DNA from: Corylus avellana
Taxonomy: Eukaryota > Streptophyta > Magnoliopsida > Fagales > Betulaceae
Assembly: GCF_901000735.1 (NCBI RefSeq)
Contig: NC_081542.1
Span: 29,370,838 to 29,434,837, forward strand
Direction: 5' to 3'
DNA: 64,000 nucleotides
The position numbers were made by a program, and so were the translations under genes. This document shows positions 53,031 through 62,560 of this stretch, one piece after another; the first letter of the stretch is position 1, and every line of letters begins with the position of its first letter. Below the pieces are notes generated by a model. It did no database searches, was not told the origin of the DNA, and saw only the letters and a program-made list of their open reading frames with translations.

Positions 53031-55599
53031 TAGGTATGCAAATCAAAATTTGTATAGCAGAAGAATTATATTCTCATGCTCAAGAACAACTTGAAGAAGA
53101 ACAAGTGCAGAACTATTGCTATTTCAATTAAAAAAGCAAGAACGAAGAAAACTTACTTGAAGATCTACGACCACACCTTGGCTTTGAGCAAAACATTTTT
53201 GCTTATTCTCCAAGAACACAACAGCTCTAAGGGATAGGGAGACCTTTAGATCTTCTCACCAATGACTAATAAAATCAAGAGAATGTGAGCTCTTACTTTG
53301 CTTTTCAAATCTATAACTTTTGTTCTTTGTGAGTTAACACAATAACTATTAATTCTTAGAGTGTTTCTGAAAATTAATTATGAAAATAACTTGATGAGTG
53401 ACTTGAAAGCTTAGGCTCTTCTCTATTTATAAGCTTAGCAGGCTAGCAGAGGTTTAGATTAAACGATGTGGGACTATGATGTAGCGTGACTTCGTGAGAT
53501 GCATGAATAACAACAAGAAGAAGGGATAAATACTCCTAAGACCTTGAGACTATCAAAGATCTAAGAAATCTTCTCAAAACGCTAGAGCCAATCTAGGTTT
53601 TGAAGGAAAATAATGAAGAAACTCAACTCTGAGTACTCTTATTGATAAAAATTGAATAATAATCAAAAGCCCCGTTCTAGGGTCTATAAAACATATATTT
53701 ATAGGCCCCCAAACCCTAAACCTAATAAAAATACTAAATATAGTTGGTTTGCAATTCTACGATGGTCGTTTGGGCATAACATAAGCTGTCTGAAAGATCA
53801 TTGAAATAAGACGAAAATTGGAAATAAACATTGGCATCCGGATAGTCTCTGGACGAAGACTCCAAACGAGGCCCTCGGGTTTAGGCGAGTCCGAGCGGTC
53901 TTTGGACGTGACTCCAGACGAGGCTCTTGGGATTACTCGTGCTTGGACGGTTGCAGACGAGACTCCAGATGAGGCTGTCGGGAAGACGCTTCACACTTCC
54001 CGTCTAGACGGGCTTCAGATGCAGTTGCAGATGAAGGCTTTTGGAATTTAGCTTCTGCGTGAGTCTGCGATCTTGTCTTGACTCTCCCTGGCACGACTCC
54101 TCGGGCACCTTCACACTTACATTTGCATGGGTGTTCCTTACGAAATCCCAAGCACTTTGATCTATATCAGACTAGGACTTTGAAAAATTATATACAAGAA
54201 GCACTAGGGGAGCTAGCATGGACGCCTAGGGCTTTGCCCCAGCCTCCATTGCCGCATGGGGCAAGGAGAGATTTCCCTTGGTCCATGCGTTCCTTGCCTT
54301 GGGAACTGGGCTTGGGTTTCATCGTAGACCCTTTCTCCTTGTCTCCAATGCATAGGGGCAGAGAAGTTTCCTTGGCCTTATGTGTCCCACTTAGTTTATT
54401 GGATTTCTAGGTTTTATCCAAAGCCCTATTCTCAAATATGTGCACCATTGCACTATATATCTCTAGCCCATGTTTTAAATAATTAAAACATTTTGCCCAA
54501 TAAATAAGAAAACTTTATTATGGTTGAATTACCTCAGCTCAGTAAGGGGCCTAAAGGGAAAAATAATTATTAGATTAAATATGTCTGTAAATATGTCTCC
54601 CTAAGATTCATTACGCAACAATATTTTAATTACAATTAATTGCACTAAATAATTGTGATTGCACTCCAATAAATATTTTTGATTAAACACTTAATCCCTT
54701 TGATTTACTTAATATTAACTTATGATCCATCTATGAAATATTCCATAGCAGAATTAAGGTTAGATATACTATCACTTAATTTTCTATCTCTTTATCATGG
54801 ACTCAGTGATTTTACGTTATTCTCATACTTGTGAAAAAATACATGTACATATTTTGGTATGCCAATCAAAATTCTCTAGCCAGAATCTTGAGGATAATAT
54901 CCATAAAATCTATCTCAAAGAAAAATTTCTAATCTCTTTGTCTACTGACAAAAGATTTGGATTCCCTCCTAAAAAATGTTTTCCCACATTGTTACATGCG
55001 ATTACCCAACGTATTGAGGTTATTTCGATCAATGATAGATCTCACTCTTTGATATATCAAAGTAACCTACATGCAACATCTAAGTCTACAATTCCCTCTA
55101 GATTTAGAATCAAAGTCTTAAGCAGTCTTTTACGGAGTTATTGTGTTTTCTTATAGACCATATCTTTGTGAAAAGCCAACTCGTTGGTCTATTCAGGGCC
55201 TTAGTGTCTCAGCACATACACATCAATATAAAGTCACTGGTTCTCTTGATCAAGGTAGATCACCAATATTCGATGTGTCTTAGTCTTACTCAAAATAGAA
55301 ATGTCCTAGTTCTATTTACCGGCTGCGAACTTTCTATGTTTAAGGATACAATGATTATGGACTAAGACCTTGTGTGATAATCATGTTGCTCACACCTATA
55401 GTCATTTTCAATGTTATCCTAGGACCTTTCACATGCATGATAAATATGATGAAGACTTGAGTAATAAGCATGTAGAAGACATTTTATACGTTTTATGCTC
55501 AAAATAATTTAATTAGTGAATAAAACATATATTCATTACAAACATTTGAATGTCAACATAGATATAAAATCACTTGGATTTGGGGAACAATCCCCAACA
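53031..55599 (-). mobile_element. Copia 3' LTR B (unit 2) with inserted solo LTR
   Basis: Counterpart of 45926-48293, starting TGTTGGGGATTG at 55599 on the minus strand, about 350 bp after the end of the RNase H frame. Interrupted by 53477-54169. Confidence 0.6.
53477..54169 (-). mobile_element. Solo LTR with 5-bp TSD GACTA (unit 2)
   Basis: Same insertion as 46373-47064, with the same GACTA at 53472-53476 and 54170-54174. It was therefore present before the segmental duplication. The frame at 53818-54051 is a by-product of its repeat array. Confidence 0.85.
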
Positions 55600-55951
55600 T
55601 CAACCCGAAGCCTCCAATTTTGCTTGATTAAGGTAGATCATCAAGATTAGATGTGTAACAGTCTTTCGCAAATGGAATGCGCAATTCGATTACCGACTGC
55701 AAACTACTCAAAGTTTAAAACTACAAAGATTATGGACTAAGACCTAGTGTGATAAATTCGTTATTCACACCCTTAGACCATATTCAATGTAATCCAATGA
55801 CCTTTTATATGCACAACATATATAACTGTAATGAGCATGTATTATATGCCATATGCTTAAATAATTTAATTAGTGAATGACAACTTGTATTCCTTACAAA
55901 CATTGAATGGCAAACATAGATATGTTATCTTTCAGATTTCAGGTGCAATCC

Positions 55952-57310
55952 TCAACAAACTCTCACCTGCCCTTGATTCAAATGGGACACACAATTGACT
56001 CCTAGTACTTCTACGTAAGATTTTAAAATATTCTGTGGCAAGGTCTTAATGAACGGGTCTGCCAAATTCTCAGACAAAGGAATCTTAGCCACAACTACAT
56101 CTCCTCGAGATACTATCTCTCTAATGAGATAAGACTTGCACTCGGTATGATTCCCTCTCTTATGGTTACTTGATCCCTTGGATTGTACAACTTCTCCCAT
56201 GTTGTCGCAAAACAACACAATAGGAGACTGCTCTATCCTAATAACACCAAGATCAACTAGGAACCTCCTAAGCCATACTGAATTCCTCCTTACAAGCCGC
56301 AACACATTCAATTTCCATAGTGGAGCCAGCAATACAGGATTGCTTAACACTTCTCCAACTAATGGCTCCTCCACCTAGGGTACAGACAAACCTTGAGGTA
56401 GACTTTTGGGAATCACAATCTGACTGAAAGTCAGTATTTGTGTAATCGGTAGTTGTCAAATCCTTACAAGGGTAGGCAAGCATACAATCACTCGTTCTTC
56501 GAAGATACTTGAGTGAATGCTTCACTGCTACCCAATGTTGTGGCCCAGGGTTTAACTGCTATCTGCTCACCATGTCAACTAAGAAACATATATCTCGTCT
56601 AGTGCATAGTATATCATGCATGAGGCTTCCTAAAGCCAAATCATAAGGAACAACCCTCATCTACTCTTCCTCTTGAGGTGTCTTACGACACTGCTCCTTA
56701 GTAAGAGGAACTCCATGCCTAAGGGGAAGTAAGCCTTTCTTGGAGTTGAACATGCCAAATCTTGATTTGCCCTTATGTATGAGTGCAGCTTAGGATAAGC
56801 TTATCATCATATTCCTGTGATCTCATAAGATCTTGATCCCAAGGATATAGCTTGCTTCGCCCAAGTCCTTCATATCAAATTTTTTTTACAATCAGATCCT
56901 TACTGTTGATAATGTCCCCACATAATGTCCAATGAGCAATATAACATCAACATACAACACCAAAAATGTAACTACTTTATCTTGACACTTTTTTTACACA
57001 CATGGTTCATCTTGGTTTTGTTCAATACCGAATTGTATTGTCTTATCAAACCTGATATTTCTTGACTGGGATTCCTGCTTAAGTCCATGGATGGACCTTT
57101 GTAACTTACATACCATATCCTCTTGGTTCTCAGCTATAAACCCGTCTAGCTACATGATATAGAGGTCCTCGTCAAGTTGCCTATTCAAAAAGACAGTATT
57201 GATGTCTATTCACCAAATCTCATAGTCTAAATGAATGGAAATGACCAAGAGTAATTAGATGGACTTAAGCATGGCTTCTGGCGAAAGGTTTCCTTATAAT
57301 CGATCCATTC
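55952..57310 (-). pseudogene. Ty1-copia RT and RNase H relic (unit 2, longer)
   Basis: 57310-56860 holds RT pieces in shifting frames: 'FLNRQLDEDLYIM', 'ENQEDMVCKLQRSIHGLKQ' and 'YVDVILLIGHYVGTL' (the YVDD catalytic box has become YVDV), then 'MKDLGEASYILGIKI'. 56525-56268 gives 'LKYLRRTSDCMLAYPCKDLT', '[20 protein letters not shown]' and '[19 protein letters not shown]'. After a frameshift, 56290-55952 gives 'SPIVLFCDNMGEVVQSKGSS', 'YLIREIVSRGDVVVAKIPLS' and 'ENLADPFIKTLPQNIL'. Multiple shifts and stops make it inactive. The domain order and the orientation relative to LTR B are correct. Confidence 0.85.
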
Positions 57311-58008
57311 TTTTTGAGTAAAAAACCCTATAATTAATATATATATATAATATTATGAAAATTATCAATTGAGGTAATTATGTGAAAGCATAAGCTTTTT
57401 TTAGTTTACACTTAAAGATTATTCTAATTTGAATAAATTTTATGTGGAAATGAAACAAGGTATTAACTCAATTGATAATTCCACAAAGCGAAATTAATGA
57501 TTATATGCGCATTAACCTATGTAAGTTAAGGCACCAACAAAAAAAACTTAAAATAAGCCAAAACAATCAAACTGAGTCTTAAGTTAATTGATTGCACGCT
57601 ACAACTGTCCTCTAATTGTTATTTGATAACTATAATAGTTTTTATTTACTCAGAAATTACCAAAGGAAAAATATTAAAATAAACAAAATTGAAAAAAAAA
57701 AAAAAGAAAAGAGAAAAAGAAAAAGAAGAGCCAAACAATCAAGAAACCCCAAAAAAACTAAGAAAAAAGATAGTACACAAAGAAGAGAAGCTTAAGTACT
57801 ACTGCTAGACTCTAGGCTACATAGATTACTCAAAAGCTTAAGCTAATGGGTTTGGATCCATTTACATATATTAAATACTCACATTGTTTACTTTTCCTCA
57901 AAATGGGGTATAACATTCACATGTGCACTCATAACATTTAGTGTTTTTATAGTCTTTAGTCACTTAGGAAACTTCGATATTTGTCTCTAAATGGTGATTG
58001 TTTTATAG
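57311..58008 (+). other. LRR block upstream/intron sequence
   Basis: No gene. Phrases such as 'agaagagaagctt', 'gctagactctaggctaca' and 'ctcacattgtttacttttcc' match those before the LRR exons at 27.5, 43.9 and 51.2 kb, so this is the fourth copy of the LRR block flank. Purine-rich run near 57690-57735. Confidence 0.55.
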
Positions 58009-58152
58009 ATACTACCCCATTTGCTTTGCTCAGGTGCAAACAATTGCAATATTTATTATTGTGGGTTAATAATTTCACAAGAAAATTACTATCAGAAATT
58101 GGGAACTTAACCATTTTTACCAAGTTATACATTAGCCATAACAACTTTGAAG
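58009..58152 (+). pseudogene. 144-bp LRR exon cassette with altered donor
   Basis: Acceptor 'ttttatag'. It encodes 'DTTPFALLRCKQLQYLLLWV', 'NNFTRKLLSEIGNLTIFTKL', 'YISHNNFEG'. The donor reads 'gaag/ggttgt' instead of 'gaag/gtttgt', so either splicing fails or a shifted GT causes a frameshift. Close paralogue of 27709-27852, including the preceding 130-bp intron sequence. Confidence 0.7.
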
Positions 58153-58229
58153 GGTTGTTTATGTTCTTTTAGCCTTTTCTAGATTAATTTTCAATATTTT
58201 TGGTTTCTAAATGGAAATTGTTTTAAAAG

Positions 58230-58473
58230 TACTATCTCATCCACTTTCTTTACTTGCAAACAACTACAAATTTTATGGTGGTTGTTATATAAATTCGAAA
58301 GAATATTACCTTTGAAAATTGGAAACTTAAAACATTTTTTGCAACTTTGTTCAAATGCAAATAGCTACAATATTTATTGTTGTGGGTTAATATTTTCACA
58401 GGGACACTACCTCTGGAAATTGGGAACTTAACCATGCTTACCGAGTTAGACCTTAGCTATAACAACTTTGAAG
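58230..58473 (+). pseudogene. Degenerate fused LRR exons
   Basis: Begins 'tactatctcatccac' with the acceptor changed to 'ttttaaaag'. It runs through 'ILPLKIGNL' and then breaks into a second exon copy starting within 'caactttgttcaaatgc', which ends 'LPLEIGNLTMLTELDLSYN' with 'NFEG' at a normal donor 'gtttgttt'. Two cassettes have fused with loss of the intervening intron and frame. Confidence 0.65.
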
Positions 58474-58547
58474 GTTTGTTTAGTGTTCTTTTAGCCTTTT
58501 GTAAATTAAATTTCAATATTTGTTTCTAAATGGAAACTGTTTTATAG

Positions 58548-58691
58548 GTACTATCCCATCCACTTTGTTTACATGCAATCAACTGCAACATTTATGGTTG
58601 TTGCTAAATAGATTCACAGGAGTAGTACCTGTGGAAATTGGAAACTTAAGCATGCTCACATCCTTACACCTTGGACAAAATAACTTTGAAG
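58548..58691 (+). CDS. 144-bp LRR exon cassette, intact
   Basis: A 74-bp intron separates it from 58473, the same length as the intron at 27853-27926. It encodes 48 residues in phase 1-1: 'TIPSTLFTCNQLQHLWLLLN', 'RFTGVVPVEIGNLSMLTSL', 'HLGQNNFEG'. Acceptor 'ttttatag', donor 'gtacgc'. Intact as an exon, but it lies downstream of broken ones, so a functional transcript is doubtful unless it begins elsewhere. Confidence 0.65.
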
Positions 58692-59787
58692 GTACGCTTA
58701 GTCATGATTTAGTTGATTGGTTATATGGATGACATCATTCATATAGGATATGTGCCTTTTATTTCCTTTGAATTGGGGGTACATTTCAATTTAAATTAGA
58801 AAATAATATTCTCAACATACAAGGAAACAAAAGGTTTAGGAAAAAACGAAATTTCTTGAGGATGGACTGATGGTAATGTAATTGTCTATTACTGCTATTG
58901 GGTATGTCGGTTGTGCTTCTTTAATCTGACTACTTGCAAGCACAAATCAAGCAATGCAGTGGAGATGTGATTCCAGTCACTCTGTAGAAATAACAATTAA
59001 AATTAACAAAATGCTAAACATGCTTTGGTTTTCTCAACAAAAGCAACAAAATAACCACATATCATTTTAACTGAAAAGAGATTAAGCAACAGAGCATAAA
59101 TACATGGATATGTTATTTCCTTGTGCTTTTAACCAATGGAGTTTACAAAGAGAGGATTATACAGTGAGAGACGATGAATAGTAAAAGAACAAATTCTAAG
59201 AAGATAGGATGGAAAAGTAAGAGAAAAAGATGACAATGAGAAAACTAACTGGCAAATGAAGACCATAAGATAAAGAAGACAATTATGAAAGGGGATGGGT
59301 AGGCCAACGCCGTCGTGAACGAGAGGGTGTGACAGTAGGAGTTTTTTCGTTTTAATAACAATTGCTTGATTAATATATTATTAATGTGTTTTAGGGTGAG
59401 CTTTTTGTTTTTATTCGAAAAGGTGTTATGATATAAAGGTGAAAATAATTTTGAGTTATTTAGTAATGTTTCAGCACATAAATCCAATAGAATAAGAGAG
59501 TTTTAACAAACAAATCAAATTTTCTCTAATAGTACATAAATCCAATAACTAGTATTTTATTTGACTATGAAACACAATAATGTACAGATAAATGTAGTTC
59601 TGAAATTAGATTGATTAACGCTTACAGTCAGCATGAAAATGTAGGAATGTTAAGTCTAAAAATTGTGAGAATAATTAAATAGTTCACCCTTGAAAATTAT
59701 TTAGGATATATCATAGTCAACAATTAGACTCTCTCCTTTAATTTCCATTTTTTCTTAAAAAGAACTTGTAAATATAATGTTATTATT
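58692..59787. other. Conserved intron start, then intergenic
   Basis: The first 100 bp match the post-exon sequence at 28071 and 44386. The rest contains no recognisable gene. Confidence 0.45.
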
Positions 59788-61170
59788 TGTAAGGCCTCCA
59801 AAACTGGCCTTAGCCAGCCTGGCAGAGTTACTGACAATTACCCCAGTTTAACCAACTAGTGGCTAAAAGGGGAATCACCCCTCTAAGCATTATCAGAGTT
59901 AATGTATAGGAAGGTGAAATAAATCCGAGAAATTTATAAATCATTACAGTACAAGTAAAATCCTCAATTTAAAGACATGGAACAACTAAAAATAATATAA
60001 GGCAAACCTGATAATAGTATGAAGATCTTAAGGTAAAGTCTGTAGCGGCAACCATGCCAAACTTGGATTCTAGGAACAAGCTCCCTTTAAGAGTAATAAC
60101 CACGTAAGTCTAACGACTTAATAAGTATACCTCACAATTGGGTATGACATGAGCTCATTATTATTAAGCAGAAATAAACGTGCAGTTTGATAAACATTAA
60201 AAAAAGGTTTTGTCTCCGTTAATACACCTTGAAAATATTGTTTAGTTTGATAAAAGGCGGTGTACACTTGGTTTGATAAAATGTGAAAATATCGTTTAAT
60301 GCAGAAAACTAATGCTTTGTAGGTCATAACTATCATATATGGTCTACCCGAGATATTATCCATTCTCAGTAGGATTAGCACTGTCCGTCTATCCCGAGGG
60401 ACCTATAATATAATATTGGTGGCCCAACCATTGTATGCTACCATCCATAACACTAACAGCCTGACCTCGGGTGGCCCACGCTACTAATGATGTACGTCCG
60501 GTCACGAAACAACCATTGGATTTAAGAGCCATATAACAACATACACATTTGACCATAGAATCAAGTTTATATAGTATGCCCATGGCCATTATACTGCACG
60601 TACTGGTGTACCATATCATATAATGCATCTTATCAACAAGTTATTTAAAGCAATTACCAAGTTATTTCAAAAGTAGACATGCTCATATCATACGGGTGGT
60701 CAGTCAGCTGACATATCCCACATTTTTAAGGAAAGTCTTCATAAGTGGTTACTTACCTCGCGCACTTGCTAAAGTCCTCCGACATCACAAATTCCTGATA
60801 TAATGAAATATGACACATCGTTATGCGCAGTACTAGAGAACTCCCATGAGTATGGTATTAAGTCCTTCCTAACAAAAAGGGATTGCTAGATCCTAATATT
60901 GCACAAGTGGAACTAAGGGGTTGACGCCTTGCTCTCTGGTTGTACGTTCTCACTAAAGGTTAGGTGCGTACGTATGGGTGGTCCTCTGGGCGTATGTTCG
61001 GTCAAAGAGGGGTGAGGTCTAGATTCTGCCTCAAAAAGCTTTCAAGAGTTTGGTTATATGTAAGGGCTTAGGTCTTTTGTTTTTAAACCATATTTTATGA
61101 AATCATTAACCGTTTTTGTAATGAGTCATTAATCTTTTAATAAAAGCAGTTGTTTTTATCGGGTATTACA
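59788..61170 (-). mobile_element. Complete solo Ty3-gypsy-type LTR with TSD TTATT
   Basis: 1383 bp with plus-strand ends TGTAAGGCC and GGGTATTACA, flanked by TTATT (59783-59787) and TTATT (61171-61175). It is the reference copy for the LTRs at 29441-31193, 31194-32351 and 36700-36863. A short palindromic zone near 60940-61010 contains 'gtgcgtacgtatgggtgg' and 'ggcgtatgttcgg'. There is no internal region, so it arose by LTR-LTR recombination. Confidence 0.9.
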
Positions 61171-61869
61171 TTATTATCCAAAATATAATTGATTCCCAAT
61201 GTGGCTTGAGTTGAAAAACTGAAAGTATCAAACTACAAACCATTGCTGGTCATATTAGTTAGCGAAAGGTTGCATTTAATAATCCCTTCTAGAAATATAT
61301 GTTTCGTTTGATGCAAAATATTTTGCTTTCAAGGATCAATATTGTAGCCCCTTTCCCTATATATTGCTTAGGAAAAAAGAATGGATCAATATTGTAGGAC
61401 ATGATGTTCTCTATTGGTATATGTGGATATTAGCGCACAAAGAGATTTCCATATATGTGATTAAGGAAAAATAAAATAGAGAAAACAAAAAAGCCATCTT
61501 TGGCCTCATTGGCTAATAATTATTAGGGCTCCACATTATTTTAGAAGTTACCATGGCCATATCTTCCTCAATCTACTGTCCACAGCCACTTGTACGAATT
61601 AAGCCCATTAACTATTGCCTTCTTGAACCTACTTACAATAACAAATGCCACCATCAATACTTTGTTATGCATTTCACATTATTCAAGATGAGTTGCAAAG
61701 ATTATTTACGTTGTTTAAGTTTGTTATTAAACTTAGCTAACAATACGTAATTCAACATACTTTGTTCTCACTGTATTATATCAGAGTATATTATGTGACT
61801 GATGTTCATTCTTTCATTCTAATTAGAATACGATGATTTTCTCCTAATTTCATCTTGTTTACACTAGAT
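61171..61869 (+). other. Intergenic leading into a copia LTR
   Basis: No gene. The last few hundred bp before 61870 probably belong to a copia LTR, because a primer-binding site follows, but its start is unclear. Confidence 0.4.
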
Positions 61870-62103
61870 TTGATATGGTATCAAAGCTTTTCACTATTTG
61901 GTGAAAGTTCATCATTGGCAGAATCCTCAATTCCATTCATTTCTGAAGCCATTCCTTTTGTTTCTGTCCCTTCTTCTTCTTTGAAATTCCTCACCTATAA
62001 TACTTCTAGTTCCTTCTGCTTGCATAATGGTGGCCCAGGTTCGGTGATTGTTTCTTAACAATTGACTGTGAGAATTACAACACTTGGAGTTGGAGCCAAT
62101 CTA
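61870..62103 (+). pseudogene. Copia PBS and gag N-terminal fragment
   Basis: 'tatggtatcaaagc' at about 61875 is a tRNA-iMet-type PBS. After it a frame gives 'LAESSIPFISEAIPFVSVPS', 'FCLHNGGPGSVIVS', stop, and in another frame 'TIDCENYNTWSWSQ', the Asn-Tyr-x-x-Trp block of copia gag. It then passes into the next element near 62104. It is a truncated element that received or abuts the next one. Confidence 0.6.
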
Positions 62104-62466
62104 TGTGTTAACCCATCTCCACCTGTCAACAAGATTACACCTCATCAAGATGCAACTTTCCATCCAGAACGTACAAGACAACACTAAGTCTGCCGAAGAT
62201 CATGGACATAATCCCATGACTGCCGTGACATCAAGCTACAATAAGAAAGGATCCACAAATATCAATTCCTACCATACAGGAAGACAACCATACAAGGAAA
62301 GAATAATCAAGCAATAAAGACAATTTGGTTGTTGAAGGAAAATGGTCAATCAGTTATATAAGGAAATTTATCATTCATTGCTATTCCCTTGTAAAGTCAC
62401 ACACACGTTGTGTATATATAGCCATGTATATTGAAGAAATATATCATTGAAAATACAATTCTTTCA
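62104..62466 (+). mobile_element. LTR of a Tork-like copia element (left end uncertain)
   Basis: Ends '...ttctttca' just before the PBS. A TATA-like 'gtatatatagccatg' at 62410 marks the promoter. The 5' end may be at TGTGTTAACC (62104) or at TGTTGAAGG (about 62333); I cannot decide. Confidence 0.5.
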
Positions 62467-62478
62467 TGGTATCAAAGC
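62467..62478 (+). other. Primer-binding site
   Basis: 'tggtatcaaagc' immediately after the LTR end, complementary to initiator-Met tRNA with one mismatch. Confidence 0.75.
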
Positions 62479-62560
62479 CCTGAATCAAGTTCACACTTGT
62501 CTCTGTTTCCTGTCCTGTTTCTTACTCATTTTTTTTCCCCCTCTTCATTCCCTTTTCTCA

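Larger units (their letters stand above)
49559..56867. repeat. Segmental tandem duplication, unit 2 (about 7.3 kb)
   Basis: Second copy of 41652-49558. At its right edge the copia RT/RNase H relic continues uninterrupted into 56868-57310, whereas unit 1 stops at the junction. The right flank is therefore the ancestral one and unit 1 is the copied arrangement. Confidence 0.9.

Noticed and set aside
53818..54151. Frames over the solo LTR (77 and 72 codons)
   Set aside because: By-product of the 'gactccagacgaggct' repeats.
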